Positions 7,880 through 15,374 of a DNA stretch of 37,624 bases are shown here, in pieces. The notes beneath the pieces are model-generated. The model searched no databases and was not told the DNA's origin. It saw nothing but the letters and a program-made list of their open reading frames with translations. Both the position numbers and the translations under genes were made by a program. Every line of letters starts with the position of its first letter. Positions within the stretch are counted from its first letter, which is position 1. Origin of the DNA: Treponema sp. (GTDB taxonomy: Bacteria > Spirochaetota > Spirochaetia > Treponematales > Treponemataceae); NCBI GenBank assembly GCA_024690865.1, contig JAILON010000150.1, positions 1 to 37,624 on the forward strand. The letters are read 5' to 3'.

Positions 7880-7993
7880 ACTGTACCGCTGGAGCAAACC
7901 GCTGGGGCGTCCCGAGGCGTTGGACCGTACCGACGGAGCAAACCGCCGTGGCGTCCCGAGGCGTTGGACCGTACCGACGGAGCAAACCGCCGT
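7876..7993. repeat. 44-bp tandem repeat, about 2.7 copies
   Basis: Two identical 44-bp units occupy 7906-7949 and 7950-7993, each beginning GGCGTCCCGAGGCGTTGG and ending GCAAACCGCCGT. A diverged partial unit precedes them (7876-7905, with CTGGAGCAAACCGCTG). The array ends 10 nt before the stop codon of the K+ channel gene. All reading frames are open across it, giving spurious ORFs. A similar phrase, GGCGATACCCC, occurs on both sides (about 7811 and 7994). Confidence 0.9.
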
Positions 7994-8003
7994 GGCGATA
8001 CCC

Positions 8004-9020
8004 CTAGCTCCGGCCTTCCTGCTCCTCGTTCCGGTCGTCCGACCGCTCGTACACCAGCACGTCGTCCAGACGAATGACGTCGCCTGCCTTTGCATACCGC
8101 CTCTTGCCGTCCCGGTACACGAGCAGGATGCGGATGTCGCTGTCGCGCTCTATGGCCGACACCTTCCTGCCGATCCATGCGCTGTCCAGGTTTACGATGA
8201 TTTCCTCCAGCCTGAGCGAGCGGTCGTTGAGCGGGTTGGAAACATTCGTGTACTCCTCCACGAATCCCGCCGACAGGATGCCCGTGGGGATGGCGACCGT
8301 CAGCACGCCCAGCATGCCGATGATGATTCCCATGATGCGGCCCGTCGTCGTCACGGGGTAGATGTCGCCGTAGCCGATTGTCAGCAGGGTGGCGATGCTC
8401 CACCAGATGCCGGAAAAGGCGTTGTTGAATACGTCCGGCTGCGCATCCTTTTCCGCGCTGTAGATGCACAGCGAGGAGGCGAGCATGAGGATGAACAGGA
8501 TGAAGAATGAAAAGGTAAGCTGGTTCTTTTTCTTGTAGATGACGTCGCGGATGACGTAGAAGGAATCGTAGTAGGCGTTTATCCTGAACAGGCGGAGTAT
8601 CCTGACCACCCGCAGCATCCTGAACGCGATGAAGCCTTCCAGGAAGTAGATGGGGAGGATCGTCAGCAGGTCCACGATTCCGTTGAAGCTTCCGATGAAG
8701 TGGAATCGGGATGCAACCGGCCCGTCGTCCGGGTACAGGAGGTCCGCCGTCCAGAGCCTGAGGGCGTATTCCACGATAAAGACCGCCGTGGTACATACCT
8801 CCATCGCGTTGAACAGGGGGACGTAGCGCGACAGGCTGCCGAATGTCTTCAGCAGCAGGGCCGCGATGTTCATCAATATCATCGTGATGATGAAGAAGTC
8901 GAACGCCCGCGAAGGCAGGTCGCTGATTTGCCCTATCTGGATTATGTCGAAGACCCGCTTCTTGTTCAGGACGGTCTTGCTTTTTTCAGTGTCCTTGCTG
9001 TGTGGCCCGTCACCGTTCAT
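8004..9020 (-). CDS. Voltage-gated-type potassium channel, six TM segments
   Basis: A 338-aa ion channel. Residues about 40-60, 72-92, 112-132 and 165-190 are membrane segments. The S4-like stretch FRMLRVVRILRLFRI (133-147) carries regularly spaced Arg residues, a voltage-sensor pattern. The pore helix is followed by the K+ filter TLLTIGYGD (211-219), and the inner helix is GIIIGMLGVLTVAIPTG. The C-terminal 75 residues form a small beta-rich cytosolic domain (IGRKVSAIERDSDIRILLVYRDG), resembling TrkA-C or other ligand-binding regulatory tails. ATG 9020 overlaps the MATE stop codon as ATGA, with GGAGG upstream, so the two are translationally coupled; the in-frame start at 9065 would lie inside the MATE gene. 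It probably sets membrane potential or K+ balance. Confidence 0.9.
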   Translation of the reverse strand: MNGDGPHSKDTEKSKTVLNKKRVFDIIQIGQISDLPSRAFDFFIITMILMNIAALLLKTFGSLSRYVPLFNAMEVCTTAVFIVEYALRLWTADLLYPDDGPVASRFHFIGSFNGIVDLLTILPIYFLEGFIAFRMLRVVRILRLFRINAYYDSFYVIRDVIYKKKNQLTFSFFILFILMLASSLCIYSAEKDAQPDVFNNAFSGIWWSIATLLTIGYGDIYPVTTTGRIMGIIIGMLGVLTVAIPTGILSAGFVEEYTNVSNPLNDRSLRLEEIIVNLDSAWIGRKVSAIERDSDIRILLVYRDGKRRYAKAGDVIRLDDVLVYERSDDRNEEQEGRS

Positions 9021-10402
9021 AGCCCTTTGTTCTCCTCCCTGTCGCGGGTCAGGTCCTTGACCCATTTGAACCTATAGAAGTGTGCCATGACCCAGGGGAT
9101 CTTGCCCACCTCGTCCAGGCAGGTGCATGCAAATACCGCCGGCGCGTTCCAGTGGAAGACGAAGGCCCCCAAGAGCGCGGTAGGTATCGCAATTCCCCAC
9201 ATGCATACGGCAAGGCTGTACATATCGAACAAGGTGTCGCCCCCGCCGTCAAAGATTCCGTTGATTATTATCGTGTTGACGCAGCGCCCTATCATATAGA
9301 AGGCAAGGATCACCATCATCGCGACAAGGTCCGTCCTGGCCGCATCCGTCAGCGACATGAAGGAGGCGACCGGCCAAGTCAAAAGCAGTATCAGTACGGT
9401 GACGGAAAGGCCGATGATGTAGGAAATCTTCATCAGCTTGATTCCCCACAGCTTTCCTTTTTCCAGGTTCCCTGCCCCCAGCTCGTTGCCGACCATGATA
9501 CCTGCGGCGGCGGAGACTCCGTTTGCGACGCAGCAGGTCAGGTCGCGGATAACTGCCGCGACGGAATTCGCGGCGGCGGCATCCTGTCCCAGGTGCCCCA
9601 GTATGGCAGTGTATGACGTAAAGCCGATTCCCCACAGGAGGAATGCTCCCAGCATGGGAAAGGCAATCTTGGCAAAGTCGCGGGAAAGGTCAACGTCATG
9701 GAAAAAGAGCCGCCGGTAGTCGGGCCGCAAAAAGCCCCGCTGACAGGAAGAGACGAGCGACCAGACGAATTCAATCAGGCGGGCAAGGAGCGTTGCGAGC
9801 GCGGCCCCCCTCACGCCCATCGCGGGCAGTCCGAAGAGGCCGAAGATGAACACGGCATTGAGCAGGATGTTTATGACGACGGTACTGCTGCTTATCCAGG
9901 CGACGCGGCTCACGTGGTCGGTGACTTTCATCGTCGTCTGGTAGCACTGGGAAAGCCCGGTGAACAGGTAGGAGATGCCCGCAATCTTCAGGTAGCGGCA
10001 GCCTATCTCCGCCAGCACCGCATCATTCGTAAAGAAAGCCATCAGGATGCCCGGGCAAAAAAGGCAGGCCAGGCTGAACGCGAGCGAAATGAGGGTAACG
10101 AGGCGGAGCGCCATGCAGAAGATGTCGTTGATTGCCCTGCCGGACTTCCTGCCCCAGTATTGTGCTCCGAGGATTCCAGCGGTGCTGGTGACGGAACTGA
10201 CGATGATGTTCTGTACGAACTGCACCTGGGTTGCAAGCGAGACAGCCGCCATCGCGTTCTGCTCCATCCGGCCCAGCATGACCGCATCCGCCGCCGCGAC
10301 CGAAGCGAGCATCAAGTTCTGCAAGGCGATGGGGGTCATCGTCCTGCAGAGCTTCGAGTTGAACTCACTGTCGGCGAACAAGCCCTTCGTCATACCAGCC
10401 AT
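9017..10402 (-). CDS. MATE-family multidrug/organic cation exporter
   Basis: A 461-aa protein of twelve hydrophobic segments with the MATE-family two-bundle pattern: the start PIALQNLMLASVAAADAVMLGRM, with the QNxMxxxxxxxDxxMLG arrangement, and its counterpart in the second half (IAFPMLGAFLLWGIGFTSYTAILGHLG). It would export drugs or metabolites using a Na+ or H+ gradient in the cytoplasmic membrane. The substrate cannot be told. The start codon is 1 nt past the MntP stop (TAG-T-ATG), and its own stop overlaps the K+ channel start, so it is in the middle of a coupled set. No separate promoter was seen. Confidence 0.92.
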   Translation of the reverse strand: MAGMTKGLFADSEFNSKLCRTMTPIALQNLMLASVAAADAVMLGRMEQNAMAAVSLATQVQFVQNIIVSSVTSTAGILGAQYWGRKSGRAINDIFCMALRLVTLISLAFSLACLFCPGILMAFFTNDAVLAEIGCRYLKIAGISYLFTGLSQCYQTTMKVTDHVSRVAWISSSTVVINILLNAVFIFGLFGLPAMGVRGAALATLLARLIEFVWSLVSSCQRGFLRPDYRRLFFHDVDLSRDFAKIAFPMLGAFLLWGIGFTSYTAILGHLGQDAAAANSVAAVIRDLTCCVANGVSAAAGIMVGNELGAGNLEKGKLWGIKLMKISYIIGLSVTVLILLLTWPVASFMSLTDAARTDLVAMMVILAFYMIGRCVNTIIINGIFDGGGDTLFDMYSLAVCMWGIAIPTALLGAFVFHWNAPAVFACTCLDEVGKIPWVMAHFYRFKWVKDLTRDREENKGL

Positions 10403-10403
10403 A

Positions 10404-11045
10404 CTACAACACCACTCCCTTTACAAAAATTTCCATGCCTATCAAAATCAATATAATGCCGCCGGCAAGCTGCGCCCGGCCCGTAAGAAGCCTCGTGCTG
10501 CCTGCGGCAGTCCCGATAAAAAGCCCGGCCATGCAAATTACGAAGGTCACGGCGGCAATGACGAGCGACGCTATGACCGCCATGACAACCCCGTAGTCCG
10601 CTATGGTAAAGCCGACGGAAAGCGCGTCTATCGAAGTCGCGATTCCCTGCATGAGCAGGACGGAAAACGAAAGCTGCTTCCCGCCATTCTTCTTTTTACA
10701 GCCATTGCAGTCCGCCCCGCTCTTCCCGCATGCGGCGCACTCTCTCCCGTCCTCGCCCCGCAGTGCCTCAAGGACCATCTTGCCCCCGATGTACAGCAGG
10801 AGGCCAAGGGCAATCCAGGGAATGAATTTCTGGAATGGTGTGAAGATTGTGGCTATGGTATGGACGCAGAGCCAGCCGAGCAGGGGCATGGCAAACTGAA
10901 AGAATGCGTATACCCCTGCTATGCCGCATTTCCTGCCCAGCCTCATGTCGGGTCCCGTGATGGCATTGACTATGGAAACGGAGAACGCATCCATAGCGAG
11001 TCCTACACCCAGCAGGGCGGAATTTAAAAAGAAAACGAAATTCAC
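10404..11045 (-). CDS. mntP: Manganese efflux pump MntP, with a Cys cluster in the central loop
   Basis: A 213-aa protein with six hydrophobic segments in two related halves. The MntP signature acids are present: LAMDAFSVS (Asp19) and TSIDALSVG (Asp140). MntP exports Mn2+ across the cytoplasmic membrane. The cytosolic loop between the halves carries an unusual Cys cluster, C103-x2-C106-x6-C113-x2-C116, followed by lysines, which is not part of the basic family as I know it and looks like a metal-binding knuckle. The start is GTG 11045 with AGGGAG upstream. It follows the small 128-aa gene by 29 nt, so it probably belongs to the same transcript as the ABC operon. Confidence 0.88.
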   Translation of the reverse strand: MNFVFFLNSALLGVGLAMDAFSVSIVNAITGPDMRLGRKCGIAGVYAFFQFAMPLLGWLCVHTIATIFTPFQKFIPWIALGLLLYIGGKMVLEALRGEDGRECAACGKSGADCNGCKKKNGGKQLSFSVLLMQGIATSIDALSVGFTIADYGVVMAVIASLVIAAVTFVICMAGLFIGTAAGSTRLLTGRAQLAGGIILILIGMEIFVKGVVL

Positions 11046-11074
11046 TGTACGGCTGCTCCCTGCGGCTTACCGCA

Positions 11075-11461
11075 TCAATTCATGTCAAAATGTTCCATCG
11101 CACCGTCAAGCCCGGCGGCGAGGCGGGGCACGGAGACGATGACGCTGTCCTCGGCGAGGGGAATTTTGAGCGTGTACACGGCATCAATGGAGCCGTCGAA
11201 GGACTGGACCTTTATGACCAGCTTCTGTCCCTTCACCGTGAACTTGTCGCGGTCCCCCTTCATGAATTCCGAGGGCGGATTGTGGTTCACCGTCACGGTC
11301 ATGCTCTTTATCGCCTTGTATGAGCCGTCCTCCGCCGCATGGTTGTCGATGAGGACGGTGTGCGACCTTCCCGTGACGAACATGCAGACGGCAAGCAGCA
11401 GGTACACGACCGCCACGGCAGAGCGGACGATAATCCTGATTTTCTTTTTTTCCAGTGCCAT
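11075..11461 (-). CDS. Small membrane-anchored protein of the ABC operon (possibly DUF6672)
   Basis: A 128-aa protein with a basic N-terminus (MALEKKKIRIIVR), one hydrophobic segment (SAVAVVYLLLAVCMFVTG) and an extracytoplasmic domain of about 95 residues with regular beta-strand patterns (SMTVTVNHNPP, KLVIKVQSFDG, YTLKIPLAEDSVIVSVP). It looks like an outward-facing, single-pass accessory protein. The ATG overlaps the TAA of the permease by one base (TAATG), so it is translated with the ABC transporter. I recall similar small proteins named DUF6672 beside such transporters, but did not check this. It may help assemble or gate the importer. Confidence 0.8.
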   Translation of the reverse strand: MALEKKKIRIIVRSAVAVVYLLLAVCMFVTGRSHTVLIDNHAAEDGSYKAIKSMTVTVNHNPPSEFMKGDRDKFTVKGQKLVIKVQSFDGSIDAVYTLKIPLAEDSVIVSVPRLAAGLDGAMEHFDMN

Positions 11462-12594
11462 TACTCTGCCTCCTTTGCCTGACCTGCCTGGCTTGCCCGG
11501 TTCTGCCTGAGCGCCTCGCGGGCTTTCTCCGCGTTGCGGTTGGTACGCCAGGCGTGTATGACCAGCGCGAACGCGATGGCCCCGTAGCCGATGAACTGCC
11601 TGAAGTACTCGCCGATGTTCGCGTTGCCAAAGAGGTTCTGGCCCGCGCGGGGGACGACGATGTACATCAGGTGCAGGAGGACGACGCCCGCGAAGCAGTT
11701 GGTGATGCTCGCCTTGGACGCGGACGCACCGCCGACGAGGATTGCCGCCGCCGCGAAGAAGCCCGTCTGGTCGTGGGCGTTGTAGGTCTGCATGTTGCCC
11801 ATGTTCTGCAAAAAGATTATCTGCCCGATGCAGGCGAAGGCAGTGGAGATGACGATGGAGATTATGCGCGTTCCCTCCACGGGTATGCCGGCGGAATTGG
11901 ATACGGCCTGGTTCTGGCCGACGGCCCGCATGTCCTGTCCCAGCTTGGTCTTGCGGAACCAGACGATGATGAAGCAGAGGGCGATGATGACCAGGTAGCT
12001 GGATAGGGGGATGCTTAAGCCTGCGATCCTGACCATGAGAAGCTTGTCGAGCGCCTGGCGAACGGGATCCAGGTTCAGCGTGTTGCGCACCCCGTAGCCG
12101 CGCGACAGGGCAATCGCCTTGTTGTGGAGCGGTATCAGCGAGCCGAACAGGTAGAGCACGACGAACTGGTAGACTCCGTTGAAGAAGAAGCCGATGATGT
12201 AGCTCGTGACCATCTCGCGTCCCCGTGCCTTGTTCAGGATGTTTCCTGCAATCCAGCCCAGCAGTACCGAAAGGGGCAGTCCCACGAGGGCTGCGAATAT
12301 GAGCCCCTGCATGCCGGAGATGCCCCAGTCCATCGCGAAGATGAGGCCTATCTGCCCCGCCATCGCGCCGAGCACCATGCCGAAGTTGATGCCCATGCCC
12401 GCCATGATCGGCAGCACGAGCGAAAATACCAAGAATGCGTTCCTCGCAATCCTGTTCAAGATTTCCTGCATGATGAACATGCCCGAATACTGCGACAGGG
12501 GTATGGAAACGATTGTCAGCGCGAGGAATACCTCCGCGACAAGGTAATCCGCCAGGAATGACTTTGCGGACTTTATTGACGGTATTGATTTCAT
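11461..12594 (-). CDS. ABC transporter permease (BPD_transp_2 type), second subunit
   Basis: A 377-aa protein with eight to ten hydrophobic segments, of the permease family used in sugar and nucleoside importers (BPD_transp_2; RbsC/NupP-like). Typical motifs are MAGMGINFGMVLGAMAGQIGL and, near the C-terminus, GQNLFGNANIGEYFRQFIGYG. The segment GFFAAAAILVGGASASKASI is the conserved family loop. The ATG at 12594 overlaps the preceding permease's TGA as ATGA; a longer open frame upstream lies inside that gene and is not coding. It forms a membrane pore with the other permease, driven by the ATPase. Residues 350-377 are a basic/polar cytosolic tail. Confidence 0.92.
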   Translation of the reverse strand: MKSIPSIKSAKSFLADYLVAEVFLALTIVSIPLSQYSGMFIMQEILNRIARNAFLVFSLVLPIMAGMGINFGMVLGAMAGQIGLIFAMDWGISGMQGLIFAALVGLPLSVLLGWIAGNILNKARGREMVTSYIIGFFFNGVYQFVVLYLFGSLIPLHNKAIALSRGYGVRNTLNLDPVRQALDKLLMVRIAGLSIPLSSYLVIIALCFIIVWFRKTKLGQDMRAVGQNQAVSNSAGIPVEGTRIISIVISTAFACIGQIIFLQNMGNMQTYNAHDQTGFFAAAAILVGGASASKASITNCFAGVVLLHLMYIVVPRAGQNLFGNANIGEYFRQFIGYGAIAFALVIHAWRTNRNAEKAREALRQNRASQAGQAKEAE

Positions 12595-13643
12595 CTGGTC
12601 GCTCCTGTTTTTCTGGTCAGCGCGTACAGTATCATGCCGTTGCTGAGGACGATTCTGATGACCTCTGACATATCGGTCTGCAGGACGCTGTTGATGACCG
12701 AGGGCGTGAGGGTCAGTATGCCCTGGAAGAGTATCGTCCCGATCACGACGTTCGCGATGGAGACCTTGTTGATTGACGCGCCTCCGATGAGGACTGCGGC
12801 GACGGCGGGGAATGCCATGTAGAGCGGGGCCTGGTAGAGCTGTATGAAGCCGTAGCTCTGCTGGTACATCAGTATGCCTATCGCTCCTGTCACCGTTGAG
12901 ACGATGATGCTTATCATCCTCATTCGGTTGATGTTGATGCCGCTCGACCGGGCGTAGTCGGGGTTTGAACCGACCGCCGTAATCGCCGTTCCCGTCTTGC
13001 TGCGCATGAAGAGCCACATGAGGAAGCTGCACAGGGCGCAGAAGAGGATCATCCCCGTGGGGAACTCGAAGTCCCCGATCTTTATCATCAGGAAATTGCT
13101 GAACTGCTTGACCCAGTATCCGTCGAGCGTTATCGTCGTGCGGAGCCCCTTGCCTTCATAGCCCCAGACCATGTTGACGCTCGTGTAGGGCAGGATGAGC
13201 CACATGATGGACATGAACATGACGGCGGCAAACCCGACGTACAAGGCTATCGTCATCTCCTCGCCGCGGACGCGGTTCAAAAGCAGGCTGTAGAGCCAGC
13301 CGAAGAAGATGCCGAAGGGAATTGAAATCGCTATCGCGCCGAACATGCCTGCCCAGCCCGTCAGCCCCAGCTGCATCGCGATGGTCGAACCGAGCAGGCC
13401 ACTTATGACCCCGAGCGAGAGGCCGAAGTTCAGCCCCGCGCCGGAAAGAATCATCGGGACCATCGCCAGGGTCAGAAGCTCGTTCTGGCCGAAGCGGTTG
13501 CAGATGTCCTTCATCGTCGCGGGCATGGACACGCCCACGAAGGGCGCGGCGATGAACAGGACGACGAGGAATCCCGCTATAATCAAACGGGGAAGCCCGA
13601 ACTCGCGCAGGACCTCCTGTATTTTCTCTTTGGAAAGCGTCAT
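12591..13643 (-). CDS. ABC transporter permease (BPD_transp_2 type), first subunit
   Basis: A 350-aa membrane protein related to the neighbouring permease, with about nine hydrophobic segments. ILSGAGLNFGLSLGVISGLLG and the loop AVAAVLIGGASINKVSIANV match the same family positions as in the second subunit, indicating an old duplication that gives a heterodimer. The ATG at 13643 overlaps the ATPase stop as ATGA and its own stop overlaps the next permease, so the subunits are likely made in equal amounts. The solute is not evident from the sequence; the binding protein upstream suggests an unknown small molecule. Confidence 0.92.
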   Translation of the reverse strand: MTLSKEKIQEVLREFGLPRLIIAGFLVVLFIAAPFVGVSMPATMKDICNRFGQNELLTLAMVPMILSGAGLNFGLSLGVISGLLGSTIAMQLGLTGWAGMFGAIAISIPFGIFFGWLYSLLLNRVRGEEMTIALYVGFAAVMFMSIMWLILPYTSVNMVWGYEGKGLRTTITLDGYWVKQFSNFLMIKIGDFEFPTGMILFCALCSFLMWLFMRSKTGTAITAVGSNPDYARSSGININRMRMISIIVSTVTGAIGILMYQQSYGFIQLYQAPLYMAFPAVAAVLIGGASINKVSIANVVIGTILFQGILTLTPSVINSVLQTDMSEVIRIVLSNGMILYALTRKTGATR

Positions 13644-15262
13644 TTTGCAGCTCCTTCCGCACTCAGGCCGGACATCAGCATGGCGAATTTCTCGGGCGCC
13701 TCACGCGGGGGCAGTATGCCCGCCACTGTTCCGCCCGCGACGATGGCAACGCGGTCGCACACCGAACGCAGTTCTTCCAACTCGCTCGATACCATGACTA
13801 TCGTCGTTCCGTTCTCCCTGTTGTACTTGCGCAGGGTATCCAGGACGATTGCCTTTGCACCCACATCTATGCCACGCGTAGGCTCGCTTACGAACAGCAA
13901 CTTGGGCTTCAGGCTGAATGCCTTGGCAAGACAGACTTTCTGCTGGTTGCCGCCGGAAAGCTCCTTGGCCTTCTGCTTGGAGCCGGTGCACTTGATGGCG
14001 AGCATGTCGATGTATTTGTCCGCGTTGGCCCGCATGGCCTTCTCGTCGCGCAGCTTGAACAGGCCGCCCAGGAAAGGCTTGAGATATTCGCCCTTGACCT
14101 GCATGGCGGAAAAGCAGATGTTCCAGTCAAGGCTCTCGTCCAAGAGGAGGCCCACGCCGCGCCTGTCCTCGGAGACGAAGGCAAGGCCTTCCTTCAATAC
14201 GGAGGCGGCGTTCCCCATTTCAAGCGGGTGGCCGTCAAAGCTCGCCTCGCCACCGGCGGGGTACAGGCCCATGATGCCGTTGGGAACGCCCAGCTTGCCC
14301 TGTCCCGCAAGGCCTCCGATGCCGAATATCTCGCCGCGCCGCACCTTGAAGCTCACGTCGCGGACCGTCTCGCCGGGCATATCGACCCAGAGGTTCTTGA
14401 CGTCCAGTATATAGTCGTCGGGCAGGGTCTCCGTCTCCGCCGCATTCAGTTCGGCCTGTTTCTTCAGGTGCTCTGCCGTCACCGTCCGTCCGACCATGGA
14501 GGCCGCTATGTCGGAGACGTTCGTCTGGGAGACGGGCACGTCGCGTATCGTCTTGCCGTCGCGGAGCGTCACCACGCGGTCGCAAATGTTCATCACCTCG
14601 TTCAGGCGGTGGGATATGAATATAATCGCTATGCCGGACGCGGCAAGCTCCTTGATTGCCTTGAGCAGGATGTCCGCCTCCGATTCCGTGAGGACGGCGG
14701 TCGGCTCGTCAAAGACGAGCAGGCGCACGTTGTCGCGGTCAATCTCGCGGGCTATCTCCGTGAACTGCTTGTGGCCCACGGGCATCTCGGACACCTTCAT
14801 GTTTGGATCTATGTCAACACCGAGCCGCTGTATCGCGTCCTCGGCCCTTTTTTTCATCGCAATCCTGTCCAGTATGCTCATGCGGTCGCCAAAGAGGTAG
14901 ACCATCGGGCCTTCCTTGGCAAGCTCCCGGTTGAGCATGATGTTTTCCGTGGTCGTAAAGCCGGGTATGAGCGAGAACTCCTGGTGCACCATGCCGATTC
15001 CGGCATCGAGCGCGTCAAAGGGACTTGAAAAATGCACCTCCTGGCCGTCAATCTGGATGCTGCCGCCGTAGCCGCCTGTCGCGGCGATTACCGGCATGCC
15101 AAAGAGGATGCTCATCAGGGTGGTCTTGCCTGCGCCGTTCTCTCCGACGAGGCCTAAAATTTCTCCCTTGTGCAGGTCAAACGAAACGTCCTCCAGGACG
15201 ACCGTGCCCGCGAAATCTTTTGTCACGCCCTTCAGGCGCAACAGCGGTATGTCTTCTTCCAT
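13640..15262 (-). CDS. ABC transporter ATPase with two fused nucleotide-binding domains
   Basis: A 540-aa double ATPase of the RbsA/MglA/NupO class. NBD1 has Walker A GENGAGKTT (40-48), Q94, a weakened signature MPVGHKQ (160-166), Walker B LLVFDEP (181-187) and switch His218. NBD2 starts near residue 285, and its P-loop is degenerate, GLAGQGKLGV (317-326), as is usual for the second domain of this class. It keeps a good signature LSGGNQQ (435-441), but its Walker B reads FVSEPTRG (Ser459 in place of the usual Asp). It would energise import through the two permeases. ATG 15262 is separated from the binding-protein gene by 112 nt that include a hairpin. Confidence 0.95.
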   Translation of the reverse strand: MEEDIPLLRLKGVTKDFAGTVVLEDVSFDLHKGEILGLVGENGAGKTTLMSILFGMPVIAATGGYGGSIQIDGQEVHFSSPFDALDAGIGMVHQEFSLIPGFTTTENIMLNRELAKEGPMVYLFGDRMSILDRIAMKKRAEDAIQRLGVDIDPNMKVSEMPVGHKQFTEIAREIDRDNVRLLVFDEPTAVLTESEADILLKAIKELAASGIAIIFISHRLNEVMNICDRVVTLRDGKTIRDVPVSQTNVSDIAASMVGRTVTAEHLKKQAELNAAETETLPDDYILDVKNLWVDMPGETVRDVSFKVRRGEIFGIGGLAGQGKLGVPNGIMGLYPAGGEASFDGHPLEMGNAASVLKEGLAFVSEDRRGVGLLLDESLDWNICFSAMQVKGEYLKPFLGGLFKLRDEKAMRANADKYIDMLAIKCTGSKQKAKELSGGNQQKVCLAKAFSLKPKLLFVSEPTRGIDVGAKAIVLDTLRKYNRENGTTIVMVSSELEELRSVCDRVAIVAGGTVAGILPPREAPEKFAMLMSGLSAEGAAK

Positions 15263-15317
15263 CGTAAACTGCTATTGAATCTGTATCTGAATTTGTAACG
15301 AACCGTCTGCCGCAAGC

Positions 15318-15349
15318 CCTGCTCCGGAAGCAATACCCCCCGGGGCAGG
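15318..15349 (-). other. Intercistronic hairpin between the binding protein and the ATPase
   Basis: CCTGCTCCGG (15318-15327) and CCGGGGCAGG (15340-15349) form a 10-bp stem with one mismatch. It lies in the gap between the binding-protein stop (15375) and the ATPase start (15262). Such hairpins often stabilise the upstream message, giving an excess of binding protein over transporter. There is no T run on the minus strand, so it is not an obvious terminator. Confidence 0.6.
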
Positions 15350-15374
15350 ATTGCAAGACGTATTTTTTCGCCTG

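Noticed and set aside
7666..8796. Long minus-strand ORF across the repeat region and the K+ channel gene
   Set aside because: It is out of frame with the clearly conserved channel and its residues are compositionally Arg/Gly/Pro-rich shadow sequence.
9021..9065. Start of the K+ channel at 9065
   Set aside because: It would lie within the MATE coding region; ATG 9020 in an ATGA overlap with GGAGG upstream is better.
11461..13032. Longer permease starting at 13032
   Set aside because: The extra 146 residues overlap the other permease gene in a different frame; ATG 12594 with the ATGA overlap gives the normal family length.
15318..15349. Riboswitch upstream of the ABC ATPase
   Set aside because: Only a single simple hairpin is visible in a 112-bp gap inside the operon; no conserved aptamer pattern recognised.
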